Shown piece after piece: positions 54,247 to 63,030 of a DNA stretch of 64,000 nucleotides; the first letter of the stretch is position 1, and every line of letters begins with the position of its first letter. The notes under the pieces were generated by a model, which was given only the letters and a program-made list of their open reading frames with translations, was not told the origin of the DNA and did not search any database. Made by a program: the position numbers and the translations under genes. The DNA is from Lentzea sp. NBRC 105346 (GTDB lineage: Bacteria; Actinomycetota; Actinomycetes; Mycobacteriales; Pseudonocardiaceae), in contig NZ_BSTQ01000006.1 of the NCBI RefSeq assembly GCF_030269605.1, positions 62,001 through 126,000 of the forward strand, written 5' to 3'.

Positions 54247-55119
54247 TCAGCGGCAGTGGCCGGTGATCTGGACCAGGTGGGCCATGTCGACTACGGGCCC
54301 GGCCCAGTAGCGGACGTGGGCCGGTTCGTTGCCGATGCCCCAGACATAGAGCCGGCAATCGGGGTCGCGCGGGCAGGCCCACACGGACCGCTTGCCAGAC
54401 CCGTCCGGCGCGGGGGCGCCACTTTCGTCGCACAGGCAACCATCGAGCGGGCCACCCCAGGAAGCCCGCAGGTGCTCGAACACCCGGACGTACGGGGCGT
54501 CGAACGGCACGGTGTGCGCCTTCTGCCGGGCCGCGACCCACTTGGCCAGCGCGTCCGCGGACAACGGCCGGCGGGAGGTGATCACGGCGCGTGTGGCGTC
54601 GACGTCGGTGAGCTGGCCGTGATCGCTGCTGTCCGCGTAGGCCAGTGCGCACGGTCCGGTGAACCACAACGTGATCCACTGCGGGCCCCGGTGCCAGCCG
54701 CGCACATAGCCGCGCCGGTCGCCCAGTTCGGTGACTGGGATCGGCGGCAACACGCCGTCCAGGCCCCGGTCCGGTCGGGGTGTCCACCCGTGTGCGCGAA
54801 GGTCGTCGTCCACGGCCGGGTAGATCATGTCCGTGGTGCGGGCGCCGGAGTAGCCGCGTGCCGCGCGGCTCAAGGTCTCCGCCAAGCCGTCCATGCGGCC
54901 GGTGACATTGCGCAGGCCCTGGACCCGCATGGGGTTCGAGCTCAGCGTGTCGTCGTGTAGGTCGGCAACCTGGCACCGGAGTTTCTCCGCGAGCCGGGCC
55001 AGGCTGGTGAGGCTCGCGGCCTGCATACGGTTCACCGTCTCCAGCGAATCGGCCCGTGCGCGTTCCCGATCGAGTTCCGCGCGCAGAGCGTCCAGGGTGG
55101 TCGAGTGGTCGGTGGTCAT
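54247..55119 (-). CDS. Coiled-coil hypothetical protein (290 aa)
   Basis: ATG at 55119. Residues 5-65 form a coiled coil (LDALRAELDRERARADSLET). Later parts have VRGWHRGPQWITLWFTGPCA and CDESGAP...CPRDPDC, giving a possible Cys-based metal site near the C-terminus. Ends YWAGPVVDMAHLVQITGHCR. No family recognised. Confidence 0.5.
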   Translation of the reverse strand: MTTDHSTTLDALRAELDRERARADSLETVNRMQAASLTSLARLAEKLRCQVADLHDDTLSSNPMRVQGLRNVTGRMDGLAETLSRAARGYSGARTTDMIYPAVDDDLRAHGWTPRPDRGLDGVLPPIPVTELGDRRGYVRGWHRGPQWITLWFTGPCALAYADSSDHGQLTDVDATRAVITSRRPLSADALAKWVAARQKAHTVPFDAPYVRVFEHLRASWGGPLDGCLCDESGAPAPDGSGKRSVWACPRDPDCRLYVWGIGNEPAHVRYWAGPVVDMAHLVQITGHCR

Positions 55120-55178
55120 CGTGGCGCTCGCTTTCGTCGGTCGAATTGCGCGAAGTTGCGGGGGCGGTGGAAAAGGGG

Positions 55179-55739
55179 TCACTGTTCGGCGAGCACGTGG
55201 TCGAGGTGATCAAGGAAGTAGTCGACGTTCGTGTTCGGGCGCATCGCGTCGCCGGAGGGCATCCAGTCGGAGTCGTCGACGTAGCCGGTGCGGTCGAAGT
55301 CGTCGAGGTGGTCCGCGTGGTCGCACTCGCAGCACTCCGGCGCGGTCACCGGGTACAGCTGGTTCCCGACATTCCGGCACGCGGTGGCCAGCGCGCGGTC
55401 CCGGAACGTGGGTGCGGTGTAGGTGGCGATCGCGGTAACCACGCGGGTGGCTGGGAACCGGGCGAACAACTCGGCGAGCACGTCGTAGTGGGCGTGCCAG
55501 CACGCGGAAATGGTGCGGCGCCTGCCATTCGGACCGGTGCCCTTGCCGAACGCGGATGCGCTGCCCTTGGCACCGCACCCCGTCGTGTCGGTGGCGCGGA
55601 GGGTGAACGTGGCGCGGGGGCCGGCGCGGTTGCTGCGATCCTCGCCCGTGCGCACGGTGATGTTTCCGTCGTAGAGCGCGCTGGACACGTCGCGTACGAC
55701 GCGGTGAATATCGGTGAGGGTCACGCCGTACACAAACAT
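55179..55739 (-). CDS. Hypothetical protein (186 aa)
   Basis: Starts MFVYGVTLTDIHRVVRDVSS; middle ACWHAHYDVLAELFARFPAT; the C-terminal third is acidic with PECCECDHADHLDDFDRTGY, possibly metal-binding. No domain recognised. ATG at 55739. Confidence 0.5.
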   Translation of the reverse strand: MFVYGVTLTDIHRVVRDVSSALYDGNITVRTGEDRSNRAGPRATFTLRATDTTGCGAKGSASAFGKGTGPNGRRRTISACWHAHYDVLAELFARFPATRVVTAIATYTAPTFRDRALATACRNVGNQLYPVTAPECCECDHADHLDDFDRTGYVDDSDWMPSGDAMRPNTNVDYFLDHLDHVLAEQ

Positions 55740-55856
55740 GGTTGAACTCCTTTGCCTATCAGGGAAACGGTGGTGATGACGTGCGCGCGGATGAGTCGAA
55801 CAATCCGCAACGGAAAGCCGAACCGTTGCAACCGTTGCGCGCGGGTTAGGACTGCG

Positions 55857-55881
55857 CGGCGCCCGTCATGAACGGGCGCCG
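55857..55881. terminator. Perfect 10-base inverted repeat
   Basis: Arms CGGCGCCCGT (55857-55866) and ACGGGCGCCG (55872-55881) with a 5-base loop, between two leftward genes. Confidence 0.5.
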
Positions 55882-55933
55882 AGACACGCTGCTGACTATC
55901 GGGTGAGATGTCGGGCGAGACGGACTGTTCTTG

Positions 55934-56248
55934 CTAGATCCAGGAATCGACGCGGTGGACAGTGGCGCCGTGTTTCTTGGCGACATAGGTCGCAGCGTCC
56001 GCCAGGTTCGAAAATCGGTAGCGGTAGGCGGACAATGGCACCGGACCTGGTGACCCGTCGGTGGAATCGATGCGCCAGCGTCCGCGCGGTGCGCGTTCGC
56101 ACGCGACGAACGCGCACCCGTCACGGGTGAACGCGACCGCGCTATCGGCGTCCCGTTCGCCGTATGTATCGTCACTCATGATCCAGCCGTCTTGCGCGTA
56201 CTGAAAATGAAGCTCGATGACGCTGACTGCCCGTTTCATGGTTGACAT
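55934..56248 (-). CDS. Small hypothetical protein (104 aa)
   Basis: GGGAG lies 5-6 bases before ATG 56248. The protein has AVSVIELHFQYAQDGWIMSD, AVAFTRDGCAFVACERAPRG and SNLADAATYVAKKHGATVHR. A later frame ending at 55846 is only a shadow. No known family. Confidence 0.5.
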   Translation of the reverse strand: MSTMKRAVSVIELHFQYAQDGWIMSDDTYGERDADSAVAFTRDGCAFVACERAPRGRWRIDSTDGSPGPVPLSAYRYRFSNLADAATYVAKKHGATVHRVDSWI

Positions 56249-56287
56249 GTCCACTCCCTGCTAGTTGACCGGAATTGACGTGGCGGG

Positions 56288-56593
56288 TTAGTCCCAAGCC
56301 CAGCGGGGTTGAAATTCGTCCGATAGTCCGTCGAACATCCACGCGCCGAAGATGCGTTCGTGTCCGGAGCGCACGCGGACGTGCGCACGCGGGATGCAAT
56401 GCGACGGTGTGACGGTGGTGTGTTCGCCACGCCGATAGCCGCGACGCTGCGCTGTGACCCGCACCTTGATGTACCCCCACGTTGTGTAGCCGGTCAGTTT
56501 CGCCGGTATGAGACCCAGGAAGCAGTCAATAAAGACGAGGTCACCGGGGTGAACTACCGTCATGTGGACGTGACTGGTCTGCGTTGCGCTCAT
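56288..56593 (-). CDS. Small beta-rich hypothetical protein (101 aa)
   Basis: ATG at 56593. The sequence VVHPGDLVFIDCFLGLIPAK, YTTWGYIKVRVTAQRRGYRR and TTVTPSHCIPRAHVRVRSGH looks like a small beta-barrel (SH3-like) protein. Function unknown. Confidence 0.5.
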   Translation of the reverse strand: MSATQTSHVHMTVVHPGDLVFIDCFLGLIPAKLTGYTTWGYIKVRVTAQRRGYRRGEHTTVTPSHCIPRAHVRVRSGHERIFGAWMFDGLSDEFQPRWAWD

Positions 56594-56666
56594 TTCTCAG
56601 GCCCTCATTTTGTGTGCGTGTGTGTAGTTAGCTGACCGGTTGGCGACAATCGGCGGATCCGACTGG

Positions 56667-56909
56667 TCACCAGTCGCCGAAGGTGCAGACAGGCCCGCAT
56701 TTGGCGCTGGAGTGGGGTCCACTGGGTGCGAAATGCGCGCGGCGCGCGAGTTGGTCATGCTGTTCGTATTGCGCGTCCCCTTTCCTGCTGCGCATTCCTG
56801 CCCATTCGACGGGCGGGGCACCGGCGAGAAGCTGTTCGCAGCGTGGGCAGCCGGGCGTCTTGCGTCCGAAGACGGGTCCGCCGCACGTGTGTTTAACAAC
56901 GGTTTCCAT
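56667..56909 (-). CDS. Small zinc-ribbon-like ICE protein (80 aa)
   Basis: Starts METVVKHTCGGPVFGRKTPG followed by CPRCEQLLAGA, then DAQYEQHDQLARRAHFA and SAKCGPVCTFGDW: a CxG, CPxC and C-x3-C arrangement. I associate proteins beginning METVVKHxCGxPVFGRKTPG with actinobacterial ICEs and phages. AAAGG about 11 bases before ATG 56909. Confidence 0.65.
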   Translation of the reverse strand: METVVKHTCGGPVFGRKTPGCPRCEQLLAGAPPVEWAGMRSRKGDAQYEQHDQLARRAHFAPSGPHSSAKCGPVCTFGDW

Positions 56910-56938
56910 GATTGCGCCTTTCACTGTGAGGCAAGCCA

Positions 56939-57754
56939 TTAGGCGGCCGTCTGGTAGCCGGTGCCGGGGCACGTCGCCAGTTCGGGAAAGTGGTTGGTTC
57001 GGAAGGCTTGCCAGGCTTGTTCCGAATTTGCGCGTGCCCGGTTGCGGCCCTTGTCAAGGCGGTTGGGGCCGCGCTGGTTTTCGGCTTGCTGGTTCAGCCG
57101 TTGGCGGACAAGCCACGTCACGGCCTGTACCTGATGTGCCGAAACCTGGTCACCAGAAACGTCAGAGATCATTTCCGCGGCACGGCGGTACAGGCTGACC
57201 ACGTGTTCGTACTGCCGACGGGAAATCGAGCCGTCCTTGCGACGGAAGCCGTTGACCGGTGCGGAGTCGTACTCCTCGGAGGTGAGCGCGCGACCGTGCG
57301 CCACCGACAGCGCGTGCCGATCGATCACCACGCGCGGGTCGTCCGGGTCTTGATCTCCGCCGAACTCGATCAGGTGGGCAAAGTCGCGGATCTTGGGACC
57401 ATTGAGGATGTCGTCATACCGCTCACCGGCGAGCAACCGGTCAGCCGCGCGTTTCTGCCCGGTCGTGGCGAACATTCCGGAACCGGGCCCACCGATTCCC
57501 TTACCCTCGCGCAAGACGCGAGCGGCATTATGAACATTGCCGATCCATCCTTGCTGGGGTGAGTAGATCGCGAGCATTCCGGCGCCGAGATGAGCGTCAC
57601 CGTTCGCGATGGCGGTTGCTACGTGGTGCGCGTCGGCATACCAGCGCATTCCTTGCGCGATTTCGTCGGGCGTGGCCCGTTCCCAGTGCCACACAATGTT
57701 TTCGTGGCTCACGGGGTGCGTCCGGAACCATAGGTGATCACTGGGGGCAGGCAT
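56939..57754 (-). CDS. Conserved mobile-element protein, possible helix-hairpin-helix-type domain (271 aa)
   Basis: ATG at 57754. Residues 55-175 read GAGMLAIYSPQQGWIGNVHN, ARVLREGKGIGGPGSGMFAT, AADRLLAGERYDDILNGPKI, RDFAHLIEFGG and VVIDRHALSVAHGRALTSEE. The sequence order recalls DNA glycosylase-like helical proteins, but no catalytic Lys/Asp of the HhH-GPD type is certain. Such proteins occur in actinophages and ICEs. The rest is basic and helical. Function unknown. Confidence 0.55.
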   Translation of the reverse strand: MPAPSDHLWFRTHPVSHENIVWHWERATPDEIAQGMRWYADAHHVATAIANGDAHLGAGMLAIYSPQQGWIGNVHNAARVLREGKGIGGPGSGMFATTGQKRAADRLLAGERYDDILNGPKIRDFAHLIEFGGDQDPDDPRVVIDRHALSVAHGRALTSEEYDSAPVNGFRRKDGSISRRQYEHVVSLYRRAAEMISDVSGDQVSAHQVQAVTWLVRQRLNQQAENQRGPNRLDKGRNRARANSEQAWQAFRTNHFPELATCPGTGYQTAA

Positions 57755-57767
57755 GACGATTCAGTCC

Positions 57768-58055
57768 TTACGTGTGATTCACGGTGACCGGAGAGTCGTC
57801 CCACAAGCGGGACCATCCCGATTGCACGGGACGCGCGCCGGCCCTTCTCACGTACTTGTCCAGGGCGAGCAATTCGCGTCGCACTTCCCCGACGTCCAAT
57901 TGCCACAGTTCACGGGAGATCTCGCTCCGCACACGGTCAAGGTCAATCGCGCCCGATGACGCGAGGGAATACAGCGCGGACGACATACCGCCGTGCCACA
58001 CCGACGCGATACGCCGCGCTTGCCCGTTACTGATCATGACGATGACTGCACTCAT
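57768..58055 (-). CDS. Small hypothetical protein (95 aa)
   Basis: ATG at 58055. Reads SNGQARRIASVWHGGMSSAL, SGAIDLDRVRSEISRELWQL and VGEVRRELLALDKYVRRAGA: mostly helical, no motif. It lies 13 bases upstream of the next gene in the leftward block. Confidence 0.5.
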   Translation of the reverse strand: MSAVIVMISNGQARRIASVWHGGMSSALYSLASSGAIDLDRVRSEISRELWQLDVGEVRRELLALDKYVRRAGARPVQSGWSRLWDDSPVTVNHT

Positions 58056-58072
58056 CGGTCTCACTCCTTGGT

Positions 58073-58468
58073 TCACGCCGCGACCGCGACCGGAATGGAT
58101 TCCATGGCGAGAAAGTCGAAAATGGCGAGCTGAGCGGTTTCCCGCGCAAGCGTCATGGCTTCGGACAGGTCCGCGGTCACAACGGAGACGTCCAGGTAGA
58201 CGCGACCGGTCGCAGGGTCGCGCCATCCGCCGAGAACGCGACCGGGCAGCGAAAGAGCATCTTTCGCGTGCGCGATGTATTCGTGAAGATGGTTACTGGT
58301 CACGGGACCGTCGAAAACGCGTTCGTGTTCCGGGTGTACGGCAACTGCGTAGCCCGCGCCGACGTCAGAGCCGTCTTTCGGGTTGACAGAAAATCCGCCA
58401 TCCGGAACTGACAGAGCGTCCGCCATGGCGCTAATCCGGGCGGACCAATCGATCAGAGTCATAGTCAT
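58073..58468 (-). CDS. Hypothetical protein, first gene of the leftward accessory block (131 aa)
   Basis: GGAG lies 8 bases before ATG 58468. The protein reads SARISAMADALSVPDGGFSV, GYAVAVHPEHERVFDGPVTS and VYLDVSVVTADLSEAMTLAR. No family recognised. Transcription of the block of small genes presumably begins upstream, where a 20-base inverted repeat (58538-58637) is found. Confidence 0.5.
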   Translation of the reverse strand: MTMTLIDWSARISAMADALSVPDGGFSVNPKDGSDVGAGYAVAVHPEHERVFDGPVTSNHLHEYIAHAKDALSLPGRVLGGWRDPATGRVYLDVSVVTADLSEAMTLARETAQLAIFDFLAMESIPVAVAA

Positions 58469-58537
58469 GGCGGTACTCCATTTCGTGTGGGAAAGTTCGT
58501 TGACTGGCAGCGACTCAGGCCAGTTGTGAACTGGCAC

Positions 58538-58637
58538 CGAAACGCGCAACCCTCACCGTTGCGAGATCTCCGCAAAGGGGACACATCCTGTATCCGGGCA
58601 ATACGGCACTTCTCACGGGTGAGGGTTGCGCGTTTCG
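58538..58637. repeat. 20-base perfect inverted repeat with a 60-base loop
   Basis: Arms 58538-58557 and 58618-58637 are exact complements (CGAAACGCGCAACCCTCACC). The position upstream of the leftward block suggests an operator or a transfer-origin hairpin; the loop contains CCGGGCAATACGGC. Confidence 0.6.
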
Positions 58638-59846
58638 ATGGCACATTCCCTGAATCTCTTAGAACACTGTTTGGATCAGCCGTTATGTCTAGCGCGCAAC
58701 GCAAGGAACCATGCCCGTAAGGGTTTGGCGTGCTATGGGCAGGCGAGAGCGATGCTCTCAAGCCAGAGAAACCCAATGTCGGCAACCGCCTAAAACAACC
58801 CCGAACGCCTACACATTGCGACGTTTGTCGGTGCTAGACCACCATTGGCTTATCTTGGGGACACACCTGTGGCAGGCATGCCATTTATGCGCGCTACTCC
58901 GCTCTATAGCAAGAGCTATGCAAATGGTGCTGCAAGCGCAGTTACTACACATTCCCTCTTGGAAATGAGCGTTTGGCTACGCGTCGTTCACCATTCCGCT
59001 CTGCACGGATTCGCTGCTGACCGCACGGCCCAAGCCGCTGCCCGCGCTATACGGGACTTAAGGTTGTTGCCGTTGGGAAGTCACCGTGGTGATCGACTCG
59101 CAGGGGCGCCGTGCCCTGGTCCTCGTCGCCTCCCCGGTAGCTGTCCTGCTGACATGTCTATTAGACACCTAAGTAGGACACTTCGCAAGAGGGGTGCCCC
59201 CGTCGTGACCTCGCCGTGACTTGATCTTGGGTCAGTGCGGGCTCAACGGGCGCGCGAGAGGGGTTGCGCCTTGTGTGACCCCTCTGGACCGAGTGCCGGA
59301 GACAGGGCATTGGCGCGACGGGCAGCTCAACGGTTTGCGGCCGGCGGCCGGGCGTGGCAGCTCGCTAGCGCGCCGACTCCGGACTTCAGGGTGGCGGAGT
59401 TGCCTAGATTGGGAATAGCAATGCTATTCGGTGTCGAATCTCGGGCCATCTGATTTCACTGAGAGATTTCCAGAGAAAATGTGACCCATTGACGGTTTGG
59501 TGAACGTGATTGGCGAATCCGTGTCCGGGTGGTCATGTGCGCCAAGCGGATGGCGCGGCCATAGTGCAGGCAGAGGTGCGGGTGGAGAACGAAAGCTCGA
59601 CCGCCGGAGGGGTGGGGGACGAGGACGTGGCGACCGTCGCATCCAAGGTGACCACGGAGTGCCAAGGTGCGGCGGGTGACCACCCACCCAAATCGACTGT
59701 TCATATGCCTGCCGGCCACCGAGTCGGGCGTCACATCGGTAGCCCCTGTGGGCCGGGTGGCCAGGCGCTTTCGCGAGTTGAGGGGTTACCGCTCTAACGG
59801 GCAGCTGGACGGGACCGTCGCCTGGCATGTCACCAGGACACTGCGA

Positions 59847-59917
59847 AGTGCTTGTAGGGTCTCAAATCCGATGGCACATTCTCAATGATCTTGGCACCTG
59901 GATGGCACTCGTGCCAT
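59847..59917 (+). repeat. Dispersed repeat, right-half type, copy 1
   Basis: About 71 bases that align with 60084-60152 with few mismatches: shared strings include GTAGGGT, CAAAT, GATCTTGGCACC and GTGCCA. Ends with inverted pairs GGCAC/GTGCC. Confidence 0.6.
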
Positions 59918-59991
59918 CGGTGTGAGACTCCGCAGGTCAGGCGCACGCGGTGCAGTGCGGTCAGGCTGACGATGCCGTGGAAATGCCACGG

Positions 59992-60092
59992 GTTTGAGAC
60001 TGATCTTGGTGACATCGCGGTGAGACAAGTCGAGAAACCGCAGGTCACGCAAGATCGACATGTCATCGGCCGTGAGACCCTACAGTGCTGTA
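59992..60092 (+). repeat. Dispersed repeat, left-half type, copy 1
   Basis: About 100 bases matching 63031-63130: TTGAGACTGATC, GTGAGAC, CCGCAGG, CAAGATC, ACATGTCA and ACCTACA-type strings recur in the same order. It leads into a perfect palindrome GACCCTACAG-TG-CTGTAGGGTC (60076-60097). Confidence 0.6.
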
Positions 60093-60152
60093 GGGTCCCA
60101 AATTCGATGACACTTTCCCAAAGATCTTGGCACCGAATGGCGCTAGTGCCAC
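60084..60152 (+). repeat. Dispersed repeat, right-half type, copy 2
   Basis: Second copy of the 59847-59917 unit. Together with the left-half unit it makes an imperfect long palindrome centred on 60086. Confidence 0.6.
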
Positions 60153-60376
60153 GAAAACTGGGATTGATCATTCTTCGACGCAGGACAGCGTCCCTACTCG
60201 GGGAGTTGCTGGCCGGCGACTCAAGGCGACCTTGTTCTGTCAAACGGTGTTTCACCGACCCCTGAATCATGCCACGCGAGCAGGAACGCCATCGTCGTCG
60301 CAACGAGGTGTGCGTCGCACACGTCTCAGGCTCGAACGTGCCGCACACGGGCACCGACGCAGGAGGCGAACCCCAG

Positions 60377-61090
60377 GTGCCCAAGAGAGTTCTCGGGTGG
60401 ATGTTGTTCGGTGCGTGCGCGGCGGCGATCGTCTTCGTGATTGTCGGCGGGCATGTCGGGACCGTCGTGGGTGAACCTCTGCGCTTGTGGAGCCGTTGGG
60501 CTTCCGGCGAGAAGGTTGACGACGCCCAGTTGTGGGGCTGGTCGATGCTGGCGTGGGGGCGAACGGGCAAGCTGCTCCAGTTCGCGGCCGGGCTCACGGG
60601 CGTCCTCGACCTGATCAAGCCGGGACGCCTTCGCAAATTCGGCACCAGGCTGCGCGACCAGTCGTGGCGGAAGCTCGCCGACAAGCTGGAACTACCGGCC
60701 CTGCTAGGAGGGTCGTGCTACATCGCGGCCTTGCTCGTGGTGCCGGTTGTTGGCAGCGTGATCAAGCTACCCCGAGTCGTCATCCAGCTTTGGGCCATCG
60801 CCTCTTTGGGGGTGCTGGTGTGTGTTCTGCTGCTGGGTTTTCTGTTCTTGAGGGCGCTGAAGCATGCCCGGACGGAGGAGCGAGATTTTTCTTTCGCGAG
60901 GTACTGGCCCTTCCTCATCGTGGGCGGAATCCCGATGTTGCTGTGGATCGCGATCACCCGTGGACTCCTGATCCCGCTCGCCGACGGACTCGCGTGGGCT
61001 CTGGACCGAAACGAACCTGGCCACCCGCTCCGCTGGCTCGCGTTTGTCCTCTTCATCATCGGAGTCGGACTTGACTTGCTCGCGTCCTGA
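60377..61090 (+). CDS. Integral membrane protein (237 aa)
   Basis: GTG at 60377 has AGGAGG 10 bases upstream. Five or six hydrophobic helices: LGWMLFGACAAAIVFVIVGG near the start, SMLAWGRTGKLLQFAAGLTG, SCYIAALLVVPVVGSVIKLP, LWAIASLGVLVCVLLLGFLF, PFLIVGGIPMLLWIAITRGL and WLAFVLFIIGVGLDLLAS. No transporter motif or known family. ATG at 60269 would add 36 hydrophilic residues and is less supported. Confidence 0.6.
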   Translation: MPKRVLGWMLFGACAAAIVFVIVGGHVGTVVGEPLRLWSRWASGEKVDDAQLWGWSMLAWGRTGKLLQFAAGLTGVLDLIKPGRLRKFGTRLRDQSWRKLADKLELPALLGGSCYIAALLVVPVVGSVIKLPRVVIQLWAIASLGVLVCVLLLGFLFLRALKHARTEERDFSFARYWPFLIVGGIPMLLWIAITRGLLIPLADGLAWALDRNEPGHPLRWLAFVLFIIGVGLDLLAS

Positions 61091-61204
61091 GCTCGCGACC
61101 CACCCTGCATGCACCTCAGGCGCCGCTGGAGTCCGCCGCCAGCTGCGCCGATGACACCGCCGGTTGGCACTGACTACGCTGGGCGCGACCAGGCCTCACA
61201 GGGG

Positions 61205-61468
61205 TTAGAACACGGGCCAGGAGTCGTCGGCGATGGCGTCGGCGAGCAAACCGGGTTGGCCGAGATGCTGCACGGTCTGGGCGACCACGAGCGTGTGGGC
61301 GAGCCGGGCGAGCGCGAGAAGCTGTTCCGCGCTCGGAAGGTTCGTGCTGCCGTGCGCGAGACGATTGCGAGTAGTGCCGACGATGTCCCACACGTCTCTC
61401 GCGCTCGTGACAATGCCTCGGAACAGCGGCGGGATCGGATGGATGCTCGGGTGGATCCTCTGTGCCAA
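61205..61468 (-). CDS. HEPN-like RNase-domain fragment
   Basis: The 87-residue frame (TTG 61468) contains RGIVTSARDVWDIVGTTRNR followed by LAHGS: the TRNRLAH segment is an R-x4-H motif as in HEPN ribonucleases, where ApeA-type proteins have TRNYLTH. The frame stays open upstream to about 61,593 (YQLHERLRELAADLHPALAQ) without a good start, so the gene may be truncated or frameshifted. It is on the same strand just downstream of the PIN gene, so an RNA-cleaving defence or toxin locus is possible. Low certainty. Confidence 0.4.
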   Translation of the reverse strand: MAQRIHPSIHPIPPLFRGIVTSARDVWDIVGTTRNRLAHGSTNLPSAEQLLALARLAHTLVVAQTVQHLGQPGLLADAIADDSWPVF

Positions 61469-61626
61469 CGCCGGATGCAGGTCAGCGGCGAGTTCACGAA
61501 GTCGCTCGTGCAGCTGATACCCGCGCGTTGTCGGCGGGGTCAGCCTGGCGGTAAGCGCGGCCCGCGTCCTCCGTCCTCACCCCGTCCGCTGCCACGACCC
61601 GTTGCAGGAGCTGCAGGCGGCCTCTG

Positions 61627-62502
61627 TCAGGCCCGAGCCTTGCGCCTGTCCTGCTGCTCGGGCTCGTCCTCGTCTTCGACGGCGTTGCGGAGCCGGTGTG
61701 ACTTCAGGCCGGCCGCGCGGGCTCGGAGGTCCTGGCCGGTGTCGTAGGTGATCAGGGTGATGGGTTCGCCGGCGAGGGCCTGCGCGTGGACGAGGCGGTC
61801 GACGATCTCGTCGTCGGTAATGGGGAGCCGGGTGTGGCCGGGCGGGTCGAGCAGCAGTTCCACGGTGACCCTCGGGTCGTCGTCGTGCAGCTGTCCGGGC
61901 CAGGTGGGGTCGCCGCTCAGTACGCGCGCCAGCACCGCGGTGGTATAGCTGGCACGCCACCGGTGATGCTGCTTGCTGTGCTGCTTGAGGTTGTCGAGCT
62001 CGTCGACGACCGCCATCGGAACGAGCAGCCGGAACTGCTTGTCCGGGATGCGGTCGAGGATCTTGGCGAACTGGAACTCCTCCAGCTTCGGCCCGTTGAT
62101 GTAGGCGCTGCTGTCGAGGGCGACGTACGCGTACGTCGCTCGCCAGCTCATGATCTTGTCGTTGAGCTCCTTGTGCGCGACGTCGAACGCGTCGCGCAGA
62201 TCCTGCAGTTCGGCGCTGAGCAGTCCGTTGATACCGGGGTGCTGCTCGTCGGTGGCGAGAAGACCGGTCTTGGTGACGAGGACCTGGTATCGGTTCGTCC
62301 ACAGCAGACGGTGGATGTCGGCCGGCGTGATCTGGTTGCGCAGAACGTTCCCAGTGGTGGTCACGAACTCGACGTAGCGCGTGACCCACTCACCGGTGGA
62401 GACGTGTCCGGGGCTGGCAAGGTTCAGGGCCGCGGCGGAGGTCTCTTGGAGGATTTGCCGCACGGCGTTGCGGTTGGCCCCGGGAGCCAGGTTCACCATC
62501 AT
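61627..62502 (-). CDS. PIN-domain protein (putative RNase)
   Basis: The 291-residue protein has an N-terminal helical part and a PIN domain with well-placed acids: YVALDSSAYINGPKLEEFQF (Asp), LLVPMAVVDELDNLKQH (Glu/Asp), LPITDDEIVDRLVHAQALAG (Asp/Glu) and ITLITYDTGQDLRARAAGLK (Asp). PIN domains are Mg-dependent RNases found in toxins and in longer proteins such as this one. GTG 62517 is an alternative start; ATG 62502 has GGTGGAG 9 bases upstream. A HEPN-like remnant follows downstream. No antitoxin is obvious. Confidence 0.7.
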   Translation of the reverse strand: MMVNLAPGANRNAVRQILQETSAAALNLASPGHVSTGEWVTRYVEFVTTTGNVLRNQITPADIHRLLWTNRYQVLVTKTGLLATDEQHPGINGLLSAELQDLRDAFDVAHKELNDKIMSWRATYAYVALDSSAYINGPKLEEFQFAKILDRIPDKQFRLLVPMAVVDELDNLKQHSKQHHRWRASYTTAVLARVLSGDPTWPGQLHDDDPRVTVELLLDPPGHTRLPITDDEIVDRLVHAQALAGEPITLITYDTGQDLRARAAGLKSHRLRNAVEDEDEPEQQDRRKARA

Positions 62503-62690
62503 CAGCGCATTCTCCACCGCTGCCGCAAGGACCTGTCCGGGCGGATCTCACGGCGGTGAGCTACAAGCCGTCGAGCTGCTGCCGCAATCAGTCCGGGCCG
62601 CAGGAGCCGATCCACCAGGCGTCGCACACCTGCTGCCGGGCTCGGCAACTGGAGCACGGAGCCCCGAGCTGCGCCCGGTCCTGACCCGGC

Positions 62691-62958
62691 TCCCGCCCAT
62701 GGAAACGCCTGGCCACGTTCCACCTCCGCGGCTACCCGACCATGCGCGCCACTGCGGGCCGCGCTCCGCATTGACCCCAAGAACCTCGCCCGCGACATCC
62801 GACGACTCGAACGCGAACTCGGTCAACAGCTCGTACACCGCAACACACCGCCGAACCTGATCGCTGGACTCACCGAACACGGCCGTCGAGCACTAGGCCC
62901 TCCACGTTCTTGTGCGCCCAGTCCTCGTCGTCGACGAGGGTCCGAAACGGCGCCTTAA
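62691..62958 (+). pseudogene. Frameshifted LysR-type HTH fragment
   Basis: The frame first reads PWKRLATFHLRGYPTMRATA, then shifts near 62,757 and continues as ALRIDPKNLARDIRRLEREL, GQQLVHR and LTEHGRRAL to TAA at 62956. Joined, this is the HTH of a LysR-like regulator (typical order: RLATF...ARALxI...L...I..LERELG). No start codon or effector domain is present, so it is a broken fragment. Confidence 0.5.
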
Positions 62959-63030
62959 CCCCGTGAGTGCCGCCGCGAGTTGCTCGTTCACCAACACATC
63001 GTGCGGCAGCACCGGAGGAAATGACACGTC

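Larger units (their letters stand above)
58469..60376. other. Long non-coding, repeat-bearing region
   Basis: I see no convincing gene over 1.9 kb. The first 600 bases are A/T-richer than their surroundings and include the 20-base inverted repeat at 58538-58637. A small hairpin (GAGGGGT 59258-59264 / ACCCCTC 59278-59284) and a set of palindromic repeats (59847-60152) follow. Open frames such as 58845-59219 look like chance. It may hold promoters for both directions, a transfer origin, or debris of transposition. Confidence 0.45.

Noticed and set aside
58845..59219. 124-codon plus-strand frame in the long non-coding region
   Set aside because: Composition is locally odd but there is no domain and no convincing ribosome site; kept only as part of the non-coding description.
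59424..59828. Possible transposase remnant on the minus strand
   Set aside because: No DDE motif or recognisable IS family sequence; probably chance reading frame.
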